Below are positions 11,399 to 22,379 of a DNA stretch of 64,000 nucleotides, piece after piece. A program made the position numbers and the translations under genes. The stretch spans positions 9,307,133 to 9,371,132 of the forward strand of contig OU342804.1 of NCBI GenBank assembly GCA_910591455.2. Reading direction: 5' to 3'. The DNA is from Pholis gunnellus (taxonomy: Eukaryota; Chordata; Actinopteri; Perciformes; Pholidae). Each line of letters opens with the position of its first letter. The stretch's first letter is position 1. The notes beneath the pieces are model-generated. The model did not search any database. It worked only from the letters and a program-made list of their open reading frames with translations, and was not told the DNA's origin.

Positions 11399-11538
11399 AG
11401 GCCCCGGCCCGAGCCCTCCACCTGCTGTGGGTGACCTTCCTGGGCCCCTGGTTTATGGCAGACAGCCCGTCGGCACCAGAGGAAGTGAATGAGAAGAAGC
11501 AGAGGAGACAAGAGCGCAGACAGATGAAGAGATTCTGA
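8268..11538 (+). CDS. tmem208: TMEM208 / SND-pathway ER membrane protein (whole coding span, six exons)
   Basis: Joining 8268-8273, 9317-9412, 10164-10223, 10323-10459, 11199-11283 and 11401-11538 gives 522 nt, 173 codons plus stop. The length equals that of human TMEM208. The protein starts MAPKGKVGTKGKKQIYEEN. It has hydrophobic segments at about 35-54 and 55-71 and another at about 104-128, a conserved YRSMSAMAKAVFGEDGSLLD hydrophilic part, DLNMEQGMAEHLKD, and a basic tail ending QERRQMKRF. TMEM208 is the metazoan counterpart of yeast Snd2, which helps insert proteins with internal or C-terminal membrane anchors into the ER. The tiny first exon codes only Met-Ala. All introns are GT-AG. 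A polyadenylation signal follows at 12094. Confidence 0.97.
8591..8640. repeat. (ACT)n trinucleotide microsatellite
   Basis: Imperfect ACT/TAC units within tmem208 intron 1. Confidence 0.95.
9317..9412 (+). CDS. tmem208: tmem208 coding exon 2
   Basis: Encodes residues 3-34, PKGKVGTKGKKQIYEENEAT through VILGAN. The acceptor is TTTTTGCCCCACAG/CCC and the donor AAC/GTAAGA. It is in phase 0 at both ends. Confidence 0.96.
10164..10223 (+). CDS. tmem208: tmem208 coding exon 3
   Basis: Encodes residues 35-54, AIYVAVNLLVFYSSSTFSTW, the first membrane segment. The acceptor is TTCTCCTCAG/GCA and the donor TGG/GTGAGT. Confidence 0.94.
10323..10459 (+). CDS. tmem208: tmem208 coding exon 4
   Basis: Encodes residues 55-99 plus two bases of Glu100: LLLLFALAVYVGSYRSMSAM through DLNMEQGMA. 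The acceptor is CCTCCTGCAG/CTC and the donor GCAGA/GTAAGT. Confidence 0.96.
10725..11040. repeat. Dispersed repeat in tmem208 intron 4
   Basis: The segment starts TAAAGGCACAATGAATAGGA and resembles the start of the copy at 22382 (TAAAGGCACAGTGTGTAGGA). I recognise both as forms of common fish dispersed repeats. The class is not established and the right end is not sharply defined. Confidence 0.5.
11199..11283 (+). CDS. tmem208: tmem208 coding exon 5
   Basis: Encodes residues 100-128, (E)HLKDVILLTAIVQVLSTIS through YLWML, the last membrane segment. The acceptor is TGGTTTTAG/GCAC and the donor CTG/GTAAGA. Confidence 0.96.
11365..11397 (+). repeat. (TG)n tract at the 3' end of tmem208 intron 5
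   Basis: About 16 TG units end two bases before the acceptor AG of exon 6, taking the place of a normal pyrimidine tract. Confidence 0.95.
11401..11538 (+). CDS. tmem208: tmem208 coding exon 6 (terminal)
   Basis: Encodes residues 129-173, APARALHLLWVTFLGPWF through RQERRQMKRF, then TGA. The acceptor is unusual because a TG-dinucleotide tract runs right up to the TCAG. Confidence 0.96.
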   Translation, partial: APARALHLLWVTFLGPWFMADSPSAPEEVNEKKQRRQERRQMKRF

Positions 11539-12115
11539 TGCTGCAGGGGCAGACGGAGCAGTATTTTTATACACAGAATCTAATATACAGATAGCGAGGA
11601 ACTCATAAGTTATTCAGGAAGAAAATTTGTTAAGTTAAACTCAATCCAAATCTGATACTGTGGAATCTTCTTTTCCATGTTTGTTTGTTTTTCTGCTTTC
11701 TTCTGTAATCCAATTTCCTCCCGAAGCTATTAAATGAAGCGTTCTCTATTACGGTCCAAATCTCATTTATCCTCATGCAGAGATGTAAGAGTTTTTTTTG
11801 CTTTTGCACAATCCCGCCACACTGCCCCCTGCAGATTTCCATCAAACGTTCCTTAACAACCCACATGACACAGTGACGAGAATGAGTCAAGAGACCAGCT
11901 GAAGATATTCTGTCGGTGCCCGTATTGTCATGGCATGTCTTTTGTTTTCTCTAAATTTTATTTTTCAAAAAATCCCTTTGATGTAAAAGAAAATCGATGA
12001 TCCTTCATCACAGAGCTGATTGTGTTCGTGAGCCTCTAAGTCTTCTAAGAATCAACTGGATACAATTCAAGTTTTAATAAATAACTTTTTTGCAATAAAA
12101 GAAATCCCTCCAGTG
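11539..12115 (+). other. tmem208 3' UTR
   Basis: Non-coding sequence after the tmem208 stop runs to the AATAAA at 12094-12099. A GT-rich stretch (GTGTGTGG) follows, as expected of a downstream cleavage element. Confidence 0.65.
12094..12099 (+). terminator. Polyadenylation signal of tmem208
   Basis: Canonical AATAAA with a GT-rich element about 10-20 bases downstream. Confidence 0.65.
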
Positions 12116-12266
12116 TGTGGAGTTGATCGTCGCATGTGTTTCAAGAGTTTCTTTTTGTTAACGTTCAATCAGAACTTAAAGTTCTGAGCGATAGTTTACA
12201 TTTTCCCCAGGAGGCTGAAATTAGCTTTTTGTACCTTGATGAAATTAATAGAGCATAAGAGAATGC

Positions 12267-12563
12267 TTTTTTCTGTAGGAAGATGTGCAGAAATATTGAT
12301 TTGACATGTTTATCTGACCAATTGTCTACAAAGAAACTCCCCCATGAAAGCTTTAACAAAAAGATTCCTTGTGGCTGGAAAAAGGACACACGATTGTTTT
12401 TGTTCTAAACTTTTTCATATGCGAACTGTCTCCCTTTCCCTTTTACTCAATAGCACGGCATTGTCTCCGCTCTTACTTGGAGGTGCAACACAAAACAGAG
12501 AAGTATCTCCCAAAATAACTTGCTGCATGTGAGCGTCCATGTCTTGGCTGCTGATGTAAGATG
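12267..12563. repeat. Direct repeat copy 1 of about 0.3 kb
   Basis: This segment is closely similar to 13867-14165 from TTTTCTGTAGGAAGATGTGC through GTCTTGGCTGCTGAT. Both contain CTACAAAGAAACTCCCCC and GGAGGTGCAACACAAAACAG. Small reading frames in both copies look alike only because the DNA is duplicated. It is probably a dispersed element. Confidence 0.85.
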
Positions 12564-13866
12564 TCACGAAATAGTGAACAAAAAGCTCACCACCATTTTC
12601 CAAAGTCCAAGTAGATTTGTTCAGTCTAACAAAATCCAAAAATATATTTACTTTGTTTGATAGATAAGCAAATTAAAACATTTCTGACTAAGTAAGTCAG
12701 TGTTTCAGCTCTAGTATAGTTTAACTGACTGCTGAATATATTCCAGTGTGTTTTGCAAGGATGTTCCCATTCCACATAGTCATGTAATCCTTCTGCATCT
12801 GACAACTAAAATCCAACCTGTTTATTCTTTTCATGCTTTGATTTGAGCTATTAGTCCAAACAATACCTTGTTTAATCCTTTTAATAATTAGTTTTGACAT
12901 CCTGCATTATTTGAATGTACATTTAATTGACGTGAGCGCTGCAGCCAAAGAATGACGCGGCAGCTTCAGGCTTTAGAGGACAGCAGGCAGGTTGTTATTA
13001 ATTTGAAATTGAAATACAGTTCGAGATAATGTCAGACAATGACATTAAGTGGAACATCACATAAAATGTACTGGCTGCAACAAATCAGACATCACCACCT
13101 GTGTTTTTTTACAGTAACTCCTAAAACTGGTCACATATCTGAGATTAGAGATTTAAGATTAAAGCTGACAAATCAGTGCATAGATGACAGTTTAATCCCC
13201 AAATACGGAAGAATAGCCAACCACTTTTCTGTTTCCATCCGGTGAGTTGAGCCTTGTCCTCGGGGGAAACATTTTATTTATCATAAAGTCTGCTAAGTGA
13301 CTTCACTCTTTCTTTTCAGTGTTGACAAAGTGTATTTAGTGATTATGTTCATGCTCAGACTCCAGAGATAGTGAGTGGGCTTGCAAAGCCCAGATCTGCT
13401 CCCAATATAATTACAGATTTCTCAGATGCTCAACTCAACAAGCAAAAACCTGCATTCAGGTTTCAAGAGGAATCACTGTGATGCTGTGAGTCCTGTTAAA
13501 AGGAAACAAAGCAGAAAGGCATTTTCAAAGTTTGCCTTGATTTATTACATACAAGAATTCAAACAGCTCTTTTTACCTAAATTTATACTCATCCTAAAGT
13601 CTTCAAACGCTTTTTTCAAAATGACTGCTTTTACTTTGCAAGCGTCCTGCCCTCCTTCATTCCTGCCGTGTGGTCCTATACTGTCTCTATTATAGGGTTA
13701 TAAACAAAGTAACCAAAATTAGAGCAGCACGGCATCCAGTTGTCAGGGCCAATCCCAGATGTGGGCTTTGAGAGGGACCATGTTGCAGTGTAATTTAGCA
13801 CTGAGGCCCTTCTGCATGTAACCCCACCCCCTCAAAAATCACATATGTACTTTGTGTTTTCTGTTT
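12564..13866. other. Intergenic spacer between the two direct repeats
   Basis: No coding exon or recognisable repeat was seen. Confidence 0.5.
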
Positions 13867-14165
13867 GTTTTTCTGTAGGAAGATGTGCAGAAATTGAGAT
13901 TTTACATGTTTAACTGAACCAATCGTCTACAAAGAAACTCCCCCCGTGAAAGCTTTAACAAAAATGTTCCTTGTGGCTGAAGAAAGGACACATGATTGTT
14001 TTTGTTATAAACGTTTTCATCTGCAAACTTTCTTCGTTTCCCTTTTTCTCAATAGCACGGCATTGTCTCCGCTCTTACTTGGAGGTGCAACACAAAACAG
14101 AGAAGTATCTCCCAAAATAACTTGCTGCATGTGAGCGTTCCTGTCTTGGCTGCTGATTTAAGATG
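13867..14165. repeat. Direct repeat copy 2 of about 0.3 kb
   Basis: Second copy of the segment at 12267-12563, in the same orientation and 1.6 kb away. The copies differ by scattered substitutions and short indels, so the duplication is not recent. Confidence 0.85.
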
Positions 14166-15414
14166 GAGAGAAAAGAAAAAGAGTGGGAGAGAGAGGTTCT
14201 TGTTTACCACGGCAGTAAAAAAGGGTTCATCATGACAAGATGTAATGTGGGAGTCGAAGCTGCATTCCATTTTCCAGGCTTTGTGTGTGAAAAAAACAAA
14301 AAAACATTATACAAGCCAGAGAAAATAAATGCTGAAGTTAACGAAAAGCATTAAACCTGAGATAGAGGGTTGAAGTGGAGCCTTTTGTCTCATTGGCTCC
14401 AGCAGAACATGACCCTCGCATTTTAGATCCCTTTACACTCACAGACCCAGACAAAACAGGAAATTGGGGGGCATTTGGGCAACAGTCGAGCCTTTGACCC
14501 TTGAACTACAGCGCTCCCTGTCTTTGAAGTGAAGAGAGAGAATCACAAGCAATTACATGCGATGCAGAGTGCGTTCCCTTGAACATTTAGCCTCCACTGT
14601 GTAAACAGAATCAGAGCTCTCTGAGTGTGTTTGGCAGAGCGGTGGGTGTAGTCTGCTTATAGTTTATGATCTAGGCTGTGTTTTTGGCCTTGTTTTGACT
14701 CAAACTAAACTGACCCAAACCCTTCTCACAGTTTGGGGTTCAGTGAAGGACTGGCTGGTATTAGTAGTAGTGCTGTCTTGCTAATAACAAATGCAGCATT
14801 ATCCTTGAACTTAAAGACGACACCGGCCAGCGATCACAGCTCCCACCGTGGCCTTAAAGGGAAGCTGTCAAGAATTCCTGCTGCATTTGACTGTGTGTGT
14901 GTTTGTGTGTGTGTAACCATAAGACTTGGTGACAAACACTCAACCCTCCTTAGAGATTGTCACCTCTGTTTAACATCTCGCTCCGTCTCCTGTCAGCCGG
15001 TCATCTGCTCCTGTTTGTCACCAACTGCAAACCGAAGGCAAATCCATGAAACCACAGAAGTAATGTCTCATTAATTAATGTGCCACAGCCATCAGCACAT
15101 TGATGTACTATATTTGTTTATTTTATGGAACATGCTGTCGGACTATAACATAATTATATAAAGATGAAGTAGGTGTCTGCACATAAACACCTCCCTGAAA
15201 ACGATCTATCTCGTCGTCATACTGTTACATAAATCAAAAATAATACTGCACATTTTTTTATATTGGAGTTAAAATGTAGCTCTGCTGCCAAAGTGTGATC
15301 ATCACTGTAAGGCAACACCTTTTTTCAGATGGTCTCATGTCAATATTAAAATAAATACAAGGTGCTACATTCCAAAACACCGTCCCTAACTGCATCTTTA
15401 CCTGATGAGTGCTT
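14166..15414. other. Intergenic, no gene seen
   Basis: Short TG runs occur near 14890-14915. Nothing else was recognised. Confidence 0.5.
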
Positions 15415-15559
15415 TGAAAGGGGAACTCCACCGATTTTACACATTAAAGTCTGTTTGCAAGTCTGGGGGAGTTTTATTACACATGTGAAAAACGTTGTAT
15501 GAAGCCTTTTGTGGCTCTAGAAGCTGTGAAATTTGATAAATTGCCTCATGTGATGTCAC

Positions 15560-16617
15560 TTAACCCTTACGCAAGTTCATACTGAATGCCTTCACAGTAT
15601 GGTTCGGGTCAATTTTGACCCAGACCAAGAATTCCCTCATAGTAAGTGTCTATACCAAATTTTAAATGTATGATAAATCCTTAATAAACTGTTGGAATTT
15701 ATAATATAACCATGTTTAATCATTGCAACCATTAAACGCTGTCCTTACTGCTATATCATATGAAATCATGATTATCAATATGAATTCAACATTTACCACT
15801 AAGAACACAAAACATTACATAATAAAATGCTAATTATCTCCCTGCTCTGACACATCCTCCAAATCACGATCAACCTCCTCATCTTGGAAGAACAGATCAA
15901 GGGCCTGTTGCACACTAACTCTTGCTGCCATGATGTCAGTCACTGAAATGGCAGCTCAGGTACCTTTATAATGTTATGAACCCCCCCACCACCACCACCC
16001 TCCCAACCCAAATTGATTCAAATGTGTTACATTGTAGATTATTTGATAACATTGCAGGTGCAGGTGCTGGTGCTTGCAGGTGCAGATCTTGTGTCTGTGA
16101 CAGGGCACCCTCTGACCTGTGGATGACCTCTGTTCCCTTTGTGCACCATGATCACTCCTGTGCTGTTTTACTATTTCACTGTTTCGAGGCTCCCCCATGC
16201 CCCTCCAAAGACCAGCAGGTGTCTCTGCGGGAACCTGCGCAAATGTCGTGGGAACACAGACAGTTCTCGTGACAGTGTCTCTTTGAACTCTGTCACCACT
16301 GTCCCATTAAAAAATACACACAAACATGGCCTGTACAGTTTCACAGTTACAAGATTCCCTAAAACCACAATTTTCCTTGATTTGACCCACACTGGTAGAT
16401 CTAAAATCCATTTTAATAGATACGGGTCAAATTTGACCCGAAACAGCCTCAGTGTACAAAAGTATAACATTTTAAAATATTTTCATTTTTGTGTATTTTG
16501 GGTCACTTTAGGAAAAGTCATCAATTTCCAGGCTAAAAGAATGACGTTTAGGGTATTTTTACTGCTGTCAAATGTCAAAACGGGTCAAATTTGACCCTAA
16601 CAGTATGTAAGGGTTAA
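15560..16617 (-). mobile_element. Non-autonomous piggyBac-like element with TTAA target duplications
   Basis: The element is flanked by TTAA on both sides (15560-15563 and 16614-16617). Its ends are inverted: CCCTTAC followed by CATACTG on the left, and CAGTATGTAAGGG on the right. Three 16-bp palindromes of the form GGGTCAAWTTTGACCC lie near the ends, at 15606-15621, 16424-16439 and 16582-16597. A minus-strand reading frame at 15931-15830 gives MAARVSVQQALDLFFQDEEV and more acidic residues. This resembles the acidic N-terminus of PGBD4-type piggyBac transposases. The catalytic domain is missing, so the copy cannot move on its own. Confidence 0.7.
15830..15931 (-). pseudogene. Remnant of piggyBac-type transposase N-terminus
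   Basis: Thirty-three codons start with ATG at 15931 and end in TAG. The acidic run (QDEEVDRDLEDVSEQGD) and the QQALDL motif match the start of PGBD4-like transposases from memory. No DDE-type core follows. The remnant sits inside the TTAA-flanked element. Confidence 0.5.
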
Positions 16618-16905
16618 GTCAGCATCAGTTCGGGCTGAAGACTACGTGTTAAAATTAGATAAAACTGTTGATGTGGAGTTAGAAAGAAGTGAGTTTACCA
16701 GACCTCTGTAGTCCGCTCCTCGTCTCTGCTGAGGCTAGCAGTTAGAGGCTCTGTTAGCTGCTATACGACAGACCAAAGTGTCGGCAGTTGAGTTGTATTG
16801 TGGGTAATGTAGACATAAAGCACATAACTGCAACGCTCCTGCCAGTAACCTTTGTTTCATGTCATTCTCCGCCGCCGTCGTCTCCTCGAATGTTTCCTGT
16901 CTTTC

Positions 16906-19414
16906 TGTCTGCTATCAAATAACAAATAAGCGACAAAGGCCAATCATGTAAGCAACAAACAGATATTTGTCAGTTCTCCAAAAATGAGGTTTAAAGCGAG
17001 ACTTGAAAACAAAGGCAGTGCCAGCAGGTACGATATTGAGAGCTCCGGCATCAGTACAGCAAAGATTCTGACTCTTAAAATCGTCAACATCATGACAGAA
17101 ACATCCTTAGGATCTTGTCAGGATCTCTTAGGTCATTTATATGAAGTTACTCACCGTTTTCTGCCAAATCCTCACTGGGAGGGTTATGCACTTGAAGGCA
17201 TAAAAGTCGTGTTTTGTACATTTACATTTGCTGGCTAAAGCAACGCCATGCAGCTGCAATCATGAAGAAATACTATATATACTGTCAGTGAGAGTTTGCT
17301 TCACATTATTCTTGATTTGGAGAAACATCATCTCTATGAAGTGCTTCATTTGTGGATACATGTATTCGAGGTGATCGAATAACAAATCCACAGACTGGCA
17401 ATCATTGTACTGTAATCTCTCTAATTAAAGCATAAAATACTTAAAAAATAAGCTCTCAACACTGCATATTAATTGTAGGATCCAATGATGAGGTGCACCC
17501 ACTATGTTGTAAACTCTAAAATACATATTCTTCCTGGGCACAGCCCACATCAATCCTACCTCTATTCTTTACTTTGTTTGGTTGTTTGTGCTTTCATTAA
17601 AAAAAAAAGGTCCTCTGTGAGGAACCACAGCCATTAGTTGCAGTGGTGGCGCCACTGTCCGCATGACTCCGGCTGAACCAGGATCAGTGAGGGACAGACT
17701 CCATCATACTGGGTTCCCTTCCTCTTCCTTTGTTTTCATCCCGTTTCCTTCCTCGTTTTCTCAGATACTGTTCCCCCCGATGGAAGTCTAAACAAAATAC
17801 AATACTGTGAAAGTAAACAAACGCACAAATATCATGTCCTACAGCCTTGGCCCTCACCAAAACCAGACCCAGCGTCGTGAGGATCCCAGGACAAGGTTTC
17901 TGTTGGTGCTTTGCCAAAGGAGCTACAATATCGACTGACTGGAACTCCATGTGGTTTGTGACTCTGGTGAAGCAAAAGACACTTGTATTATTTGATTTTG
18001 CATATGTTCACAAAATTAAAGTGAGCGTGCTGATTCAGAAAGAAACAAGATGCTATAATAATTGGACGGCAGGTAGGTTGTTTTCCTGTTTGGCTCAGAA
18101 AACCTGAAAACAGAAATAGATAAGTATATGGAAGATATCTGTGTCAGCACAAGCACAACAGAGCTTTCATTTTAAACCAACAGATTTAGATCAGATCTTA
18201 AATCTTGAGCTCTTATGCTGTCCCAACCTCTAACGCCCAAATAGTTGTTGGCCAAACTGTTATTACAAAGTGTTCTTGGACATAATGTTATGCCCTGAAA
18301 GCAACAGTGTGTTCTAGCAACAGGGCGTCCAATGCACTGGTTGATAAGGAAGGATACTGTCAAACCTCAAATGTGCTCTAAGCATAATGGGATATCAAAT
18401 TGAGGGGAATTTATGCCGAACAATCCGGCGACACTGTTAGATAAGAATACTGACCTAATGGTCTGTGGGACATGGCATGTGATTACAATGTTCTGAGTGT
18501 GAGTTCAGCAAAGGACCTGCACTGCATGTTATCCCACTTTCTCTTAAATAAATAGTCAACATGTGAGTCTACATTGGTGCACATAAACACTTAGATAATC
18601 TGAAATGTGTCTTCACTACGCAGCATCCATCAACCTGCACAGTTGTTAACTTGGCTAATGCTCGCATTAACATTAATGAGCTTTTACACACTTTTTACGC
18701 AGCTCTCGTGTCCCCCTTCTCCACCATTTCCATCCCATCCTTCCTCGCCCACCTCATGCTATTAGACTTATAATGGAAGTCTAGATTAATGGTTAATGTT
18801 TTGTCATAAAGTGCTTTCCATTAATTAGTGACTCTGTTTCTCAGAACGGAGAGGGAGAGCAGACGAGTGATTAATGAGCTAACTAGCGCAGCCAGCGGCT
18901 CGCCTAGCTCCAGTGGTGAGCGTGAGAAGACTCGGACCCGCAAAGAGAGGGAAAGAAAATAAATATGTGGCCCTTGAAAAAAAAAAGTGCATGGAAATTC
19001 ATTGAAAGGGTAGCTGAGTGCAGTTTCAAAGGGATTGTGGAACATTAGAGCTGAACTGAGAGAGAGAGAGAGGGCAGAGAGAGGCTTGATTACGCCCTCT
19101 CTGGTGCCAGAAGTCCAGCAGACGGGGATGGGTGTGTGCTGCCGAACTGAGAACTGTTATTGGGGAAGCAGTTCAGGCGACTTCTTGACTACTTTTGCTC
19201 TCTGAGGGTGTAAGGTTCGTTCTCCTGAGGGTTGGGATGAGATACTGCAGCAGAACTTGGCTCTCAGAAACATGCAGGCATAACATTTTGAGACTATGCT
19301 GAATATTAATTATAGTTTGCATCCTCAAAAAAATTACAAAAAAACATTTCTAACCCTTTCACCAAACACGCTCACACCAATTTAATATTGGATGCTCTTT
19401 AATGCAATTGACTT
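16906..19414. other. Intergenic, no gene seen
   Basis: No coding exon was recognised. The section 18630-19000 is rich in TAATTA/ATTAAT-type motifs and free of simple repeats, so it could be a conserved non-coding element. Confidence 0.45.
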
Positions 19415-19838
19415 TTTCTCTGCCAAGATGAGAAATTCAATACCACTTTCATGTATGAATGCTAAATATAAAAGCTACAGCCAGCGAGTTATAACTTAGT
19501 GAGCTTTAGTGATTTTTTTGTGGAAAAGTTCATTTATTTTAACGAGAAAGAGCCAGGCTAGCTTTTAGCCCTTGCGTTTTTTTTAAGCTAAGCTAAGCTA
19601 ACCTGCTTCTAGCTGTAACTTAATATTTAAAGGAATGGTTTGAGATCTTTTTCTTGCAGAGGATTAGATGAGATGATTTATTTTATATTTGTTGGTTAAA
19701 TATGAAGCTACAGCAAGCAGTCGGTTAGCTTAGCTTAGCATAAATACCGGAAACGGAGCGGTATCGATCTTCTCATCTAACTCTCAGCAAGAAAGCGAAT
19801 ATGTGTATTTCCCAAAATGTTGAACTATTCCTCAGGAC
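19415..19838. repeat. Inverted-end dispersed repeat, two partial copies
   Basis: Copies share the signatures GAAGCTACAGC, GGTTAGCTTAGCTTAGCATAAA and AGCAAGAAAGCGAATA then TGTATTTCCCAAAATG. Parts of the same family occur at 38621-39425 and 43236-43625. The ends are inverted (AAAGGAATGGTTTGAGA versus TTGAACTATTCCT), as in MITE-like elements. Confidence 0.65.
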
Positions 19839-20088
19839 TATTCCAAACAGATGAATATTTCATCTGGCTAACGTTACTAACCCGTGGCAGTATTTCTGTC
19901 CAGGGATTCCTATGGACGACAGATTAAGAGGGCGGCCTGGCATGAGTCCAGAGGTATGGCTAGACATTATCTCCAGCACCGCTGCATGTTTTGATGAGGG
20001 GGCCTCCTAGTCTCTCCAGTGCTGGCCTGTAAGTGGCTGGGAGTAGGCAGCAGGAGTGTTTGTGCGTGCATAAATGTTTATGTACGCA

Positions 20089-20093
<5 letters not shown>

Positions 20094-20132
<39 letters not shown>
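20094..20132. repeat. (GT)n microsatellite
   Basis: About 19 uninterrupted GT units. It makes a complementary pair with the CA tract at 20427-20460. Confidence 0.97.
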
Positions 20133-20134
<2 letters not shown>

Positions 20135-20426
20135 TGCAGAGTAAACTGCCGCCTTGGTGGGGCAACACACTGTCTCTGGTCTAGAGGAGAGCCATTAGGG
20201 GAGCGATGAAGCTGATGACATGTTGTTCCTGTGACAGGCCGTCGGGCCCCAGACTCCTCTCTGCTGCTGCTGCTGCTGTTGAGCTGTGGGAGCCCGCGGG
20301 TCTGCTGCTGGACAGACACAAAGACGCAGGGACTGAGTTTATTTTGGGAGGTGGTTCGGTGCCGGACACCCTGTCTGCTCTCCCACCAACCTTCATACAC
20401 CACCACCCCCCTCTTCCAACACTCAC

Positions 20427-20460
20427 AACACACACACACACACACGCACACACACACACA
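20427..20460. repeat. (CA)n microsatellite
   Basis: CA units with one CG interruption. Spurious reading frames cross this tract. Confidence 0.97.
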
Positions 20461-20885
20461 GCTTATCGCAAACACACACGCAACCAGGACGCTTTTACAT
20501 GGCGTCAGTTACAATTGCTGACCCCTAATTTCTTGTCATCTCTCTAATGTATTTAATAATGGCATAAAATGTCCAAAAGAATACTTTAAAAAAGAAAAGA
20601 ACGTTTGTGATCATCTATTGAATTAACTTTGCACAAAAAAACTCTTTATTTTATTGAATCAAAGCAATGTTCCTCATCTTCTATGCTCCTTCCACTGTTT
20701 ATCTTCTATTTCTGTTTAAGGAATCAATCCACAAAACAACAGTAATAATGAGTGAGCATGTCATTTAATGATGGTGTGGCTGCACAATTATTGCTTTTTT
20801 GTCAAGTGTCCAATAACCAGTAGCCCTGAGGTCAGCCGGCCAGTTTGTCCTGTTTATATTTTAATGATGCAGACAGTTCTCTGCC

Positions 20886-21000
20886 TATTGATTCAGGATT
20901 CAGGTTATTTTAGAAAGCTTTATTGTCATTGTCTCTAATGTAATTACAGTTGCATGTTCAATCAGGCGCTGAGCCATACAGAAATATGAAAATAACATAA
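20886..21000. repeat. Fish dispersed repeat fragment
   Basis: GATTCAGGATTCAGGTTATT leading into AAGCTTTATTGTCATTGTC resembles the 3' end of a common fish retroposon. It is a fragment only. Confidence 0.5.
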
Positions 21001-21855
21001 TTACTGTACCAATATATACAGTAAAGAATCTATTTGAGAATAATATAAACTTGGTCTCTGTGTTCATTAGCCACTCCATATGTACACAGTTATTTTAATG
21101 CATTTGAAACTGTATTTGTCCATGAATGCATACCAGAGGAGTGCCAGAGGGGAGGGATGTAATAGGGAGGGAATATTGCTCAGGTTAATGCCATCCTGTC
21201 TCACACTAATTACCACTGGTTACACATTGGGTTGGGTCTGTTGACGTCATTGCTGCTGTTATTATTACATACTTTAATAAGGCAGATCGTAAAGTTTGTT
21301 TATTTATAAAGATAATTGTGTCCTTGCCTACTTTTATGAGTGTCATGCGTATCCCGATAGTTTGAAGTACTACAAGTCATTATTAAAATAATTATTTGTA
21401 CAATAAAATGCATCCAGACTTTCTTTTTACACCTGGCCTGGTAATAAAAATGCTGTGTGTCCACTTCAATGGCTTCATGTGTAACTGAGTGTTGACTATT
21501 AGGAATTTATGTTACACCCACTTTGATTTATATGTTTGACCCAGCTGATGTAATAAACCACATCTGACTATTCTTTAAATCTCATATTAATATACAGAAA
21601 ACTAAAAAGAAATGGAAAACAACATTATAGTTACAGTCAATGCTTCTAAATGAGTCTGTGATGTACATTTTTCATGAATAAAAAAGTTATATATCGTTTT
21701 AAAGACCAATAAATCACCCGTGGCTGTGAGTCCCAGTGGTGTTTATGTAGCCACTGAAACATTCAACTGTGGACGAAGCTCTTCCAAATCACTTCCCTCT
21801 CTGCATCTGATTGAGTTACACAGGGAAACACATTTGAAACAGGTGCCCACTGCAG

Positions 21856-21856
<1 letters not shown>
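21001..21856. other. Intergenic, no gene seen
   Basis: AT-rich. No recognisable exon or repeat. Confidence 0.5.

Positions 21857-21913
<57 letters not shown>
21857..21913. repeat. (CA)n microsatellite
   Basis: About 28 uninterrupted CA units. Confidence 0.97.
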
Positions 21914-21915
<2 letters not shown>

Positions 21916-22379
21916 CTCTCCTCTTCTTCCTCGACTCTCTCCTTCTGTCATTGTAACTTGACTCCCACGTCTTCAGCCAGCCCTGTCGTCCCTCACATAC
22001 CCCAGTAGAGTCCTGGTCCTGATACTCACCACACATACTGTAACTGGACGAGCCACTGACACGCAGGGTGAACTCTTCTGATACGAGGTGTGAACAGTCC
22101 CCCACCAGGGAAACTGTACTAATCCCTCTGTCGTAACATGCACTTGAACCATACGCTTGTAGAGTTGTTAAAATGCCGTGGTGGAGGTGGTCACGTTGGC
22201 ACAGAGACGGGCAGTGGGAGGACTGGCGTGAGTCCACTTGGGGATACCCTAACCCCCTGTTTACCCCTGACTACCCCCTGTTTACCCCCGTACGCCCTGT
22301 GCTCTTTGCTAGTAATGTTTGGTCCCTCTACTAAACTGTGTGTACGGTCACTATTGTGTCCCTATTTTAGGGTTTGTCG

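Larger units (their letters stand above)
15415..16905. repeat. Older dispersed repeat, split by a piggyBac-like insertion
   Basis: The flanks 15415-15559 (AAAGGGGAACTCCACCGATT and onward) and 16618 to about 16905 (GTCAGCATCAGTTCGGGCTG and onward) read as the two halves of one repeat that I recognise from fish genomes. The halves are separated by the TTAA-flanked element. The outer limits are approximate. Confidence 0.55.

Noticed and set aside
16139..16594. 151-codon frame inside the piggyBac-like element
   Set aside because: It does not resemble the transposase core and runs opposite to the N-terminal remnant.
20206..20547. Overlapping frames with leucine and alanine runs
   Set aside because: They come from a CTG/GCT run and neighbouring CA tracts in several frames, with no conserved protein.
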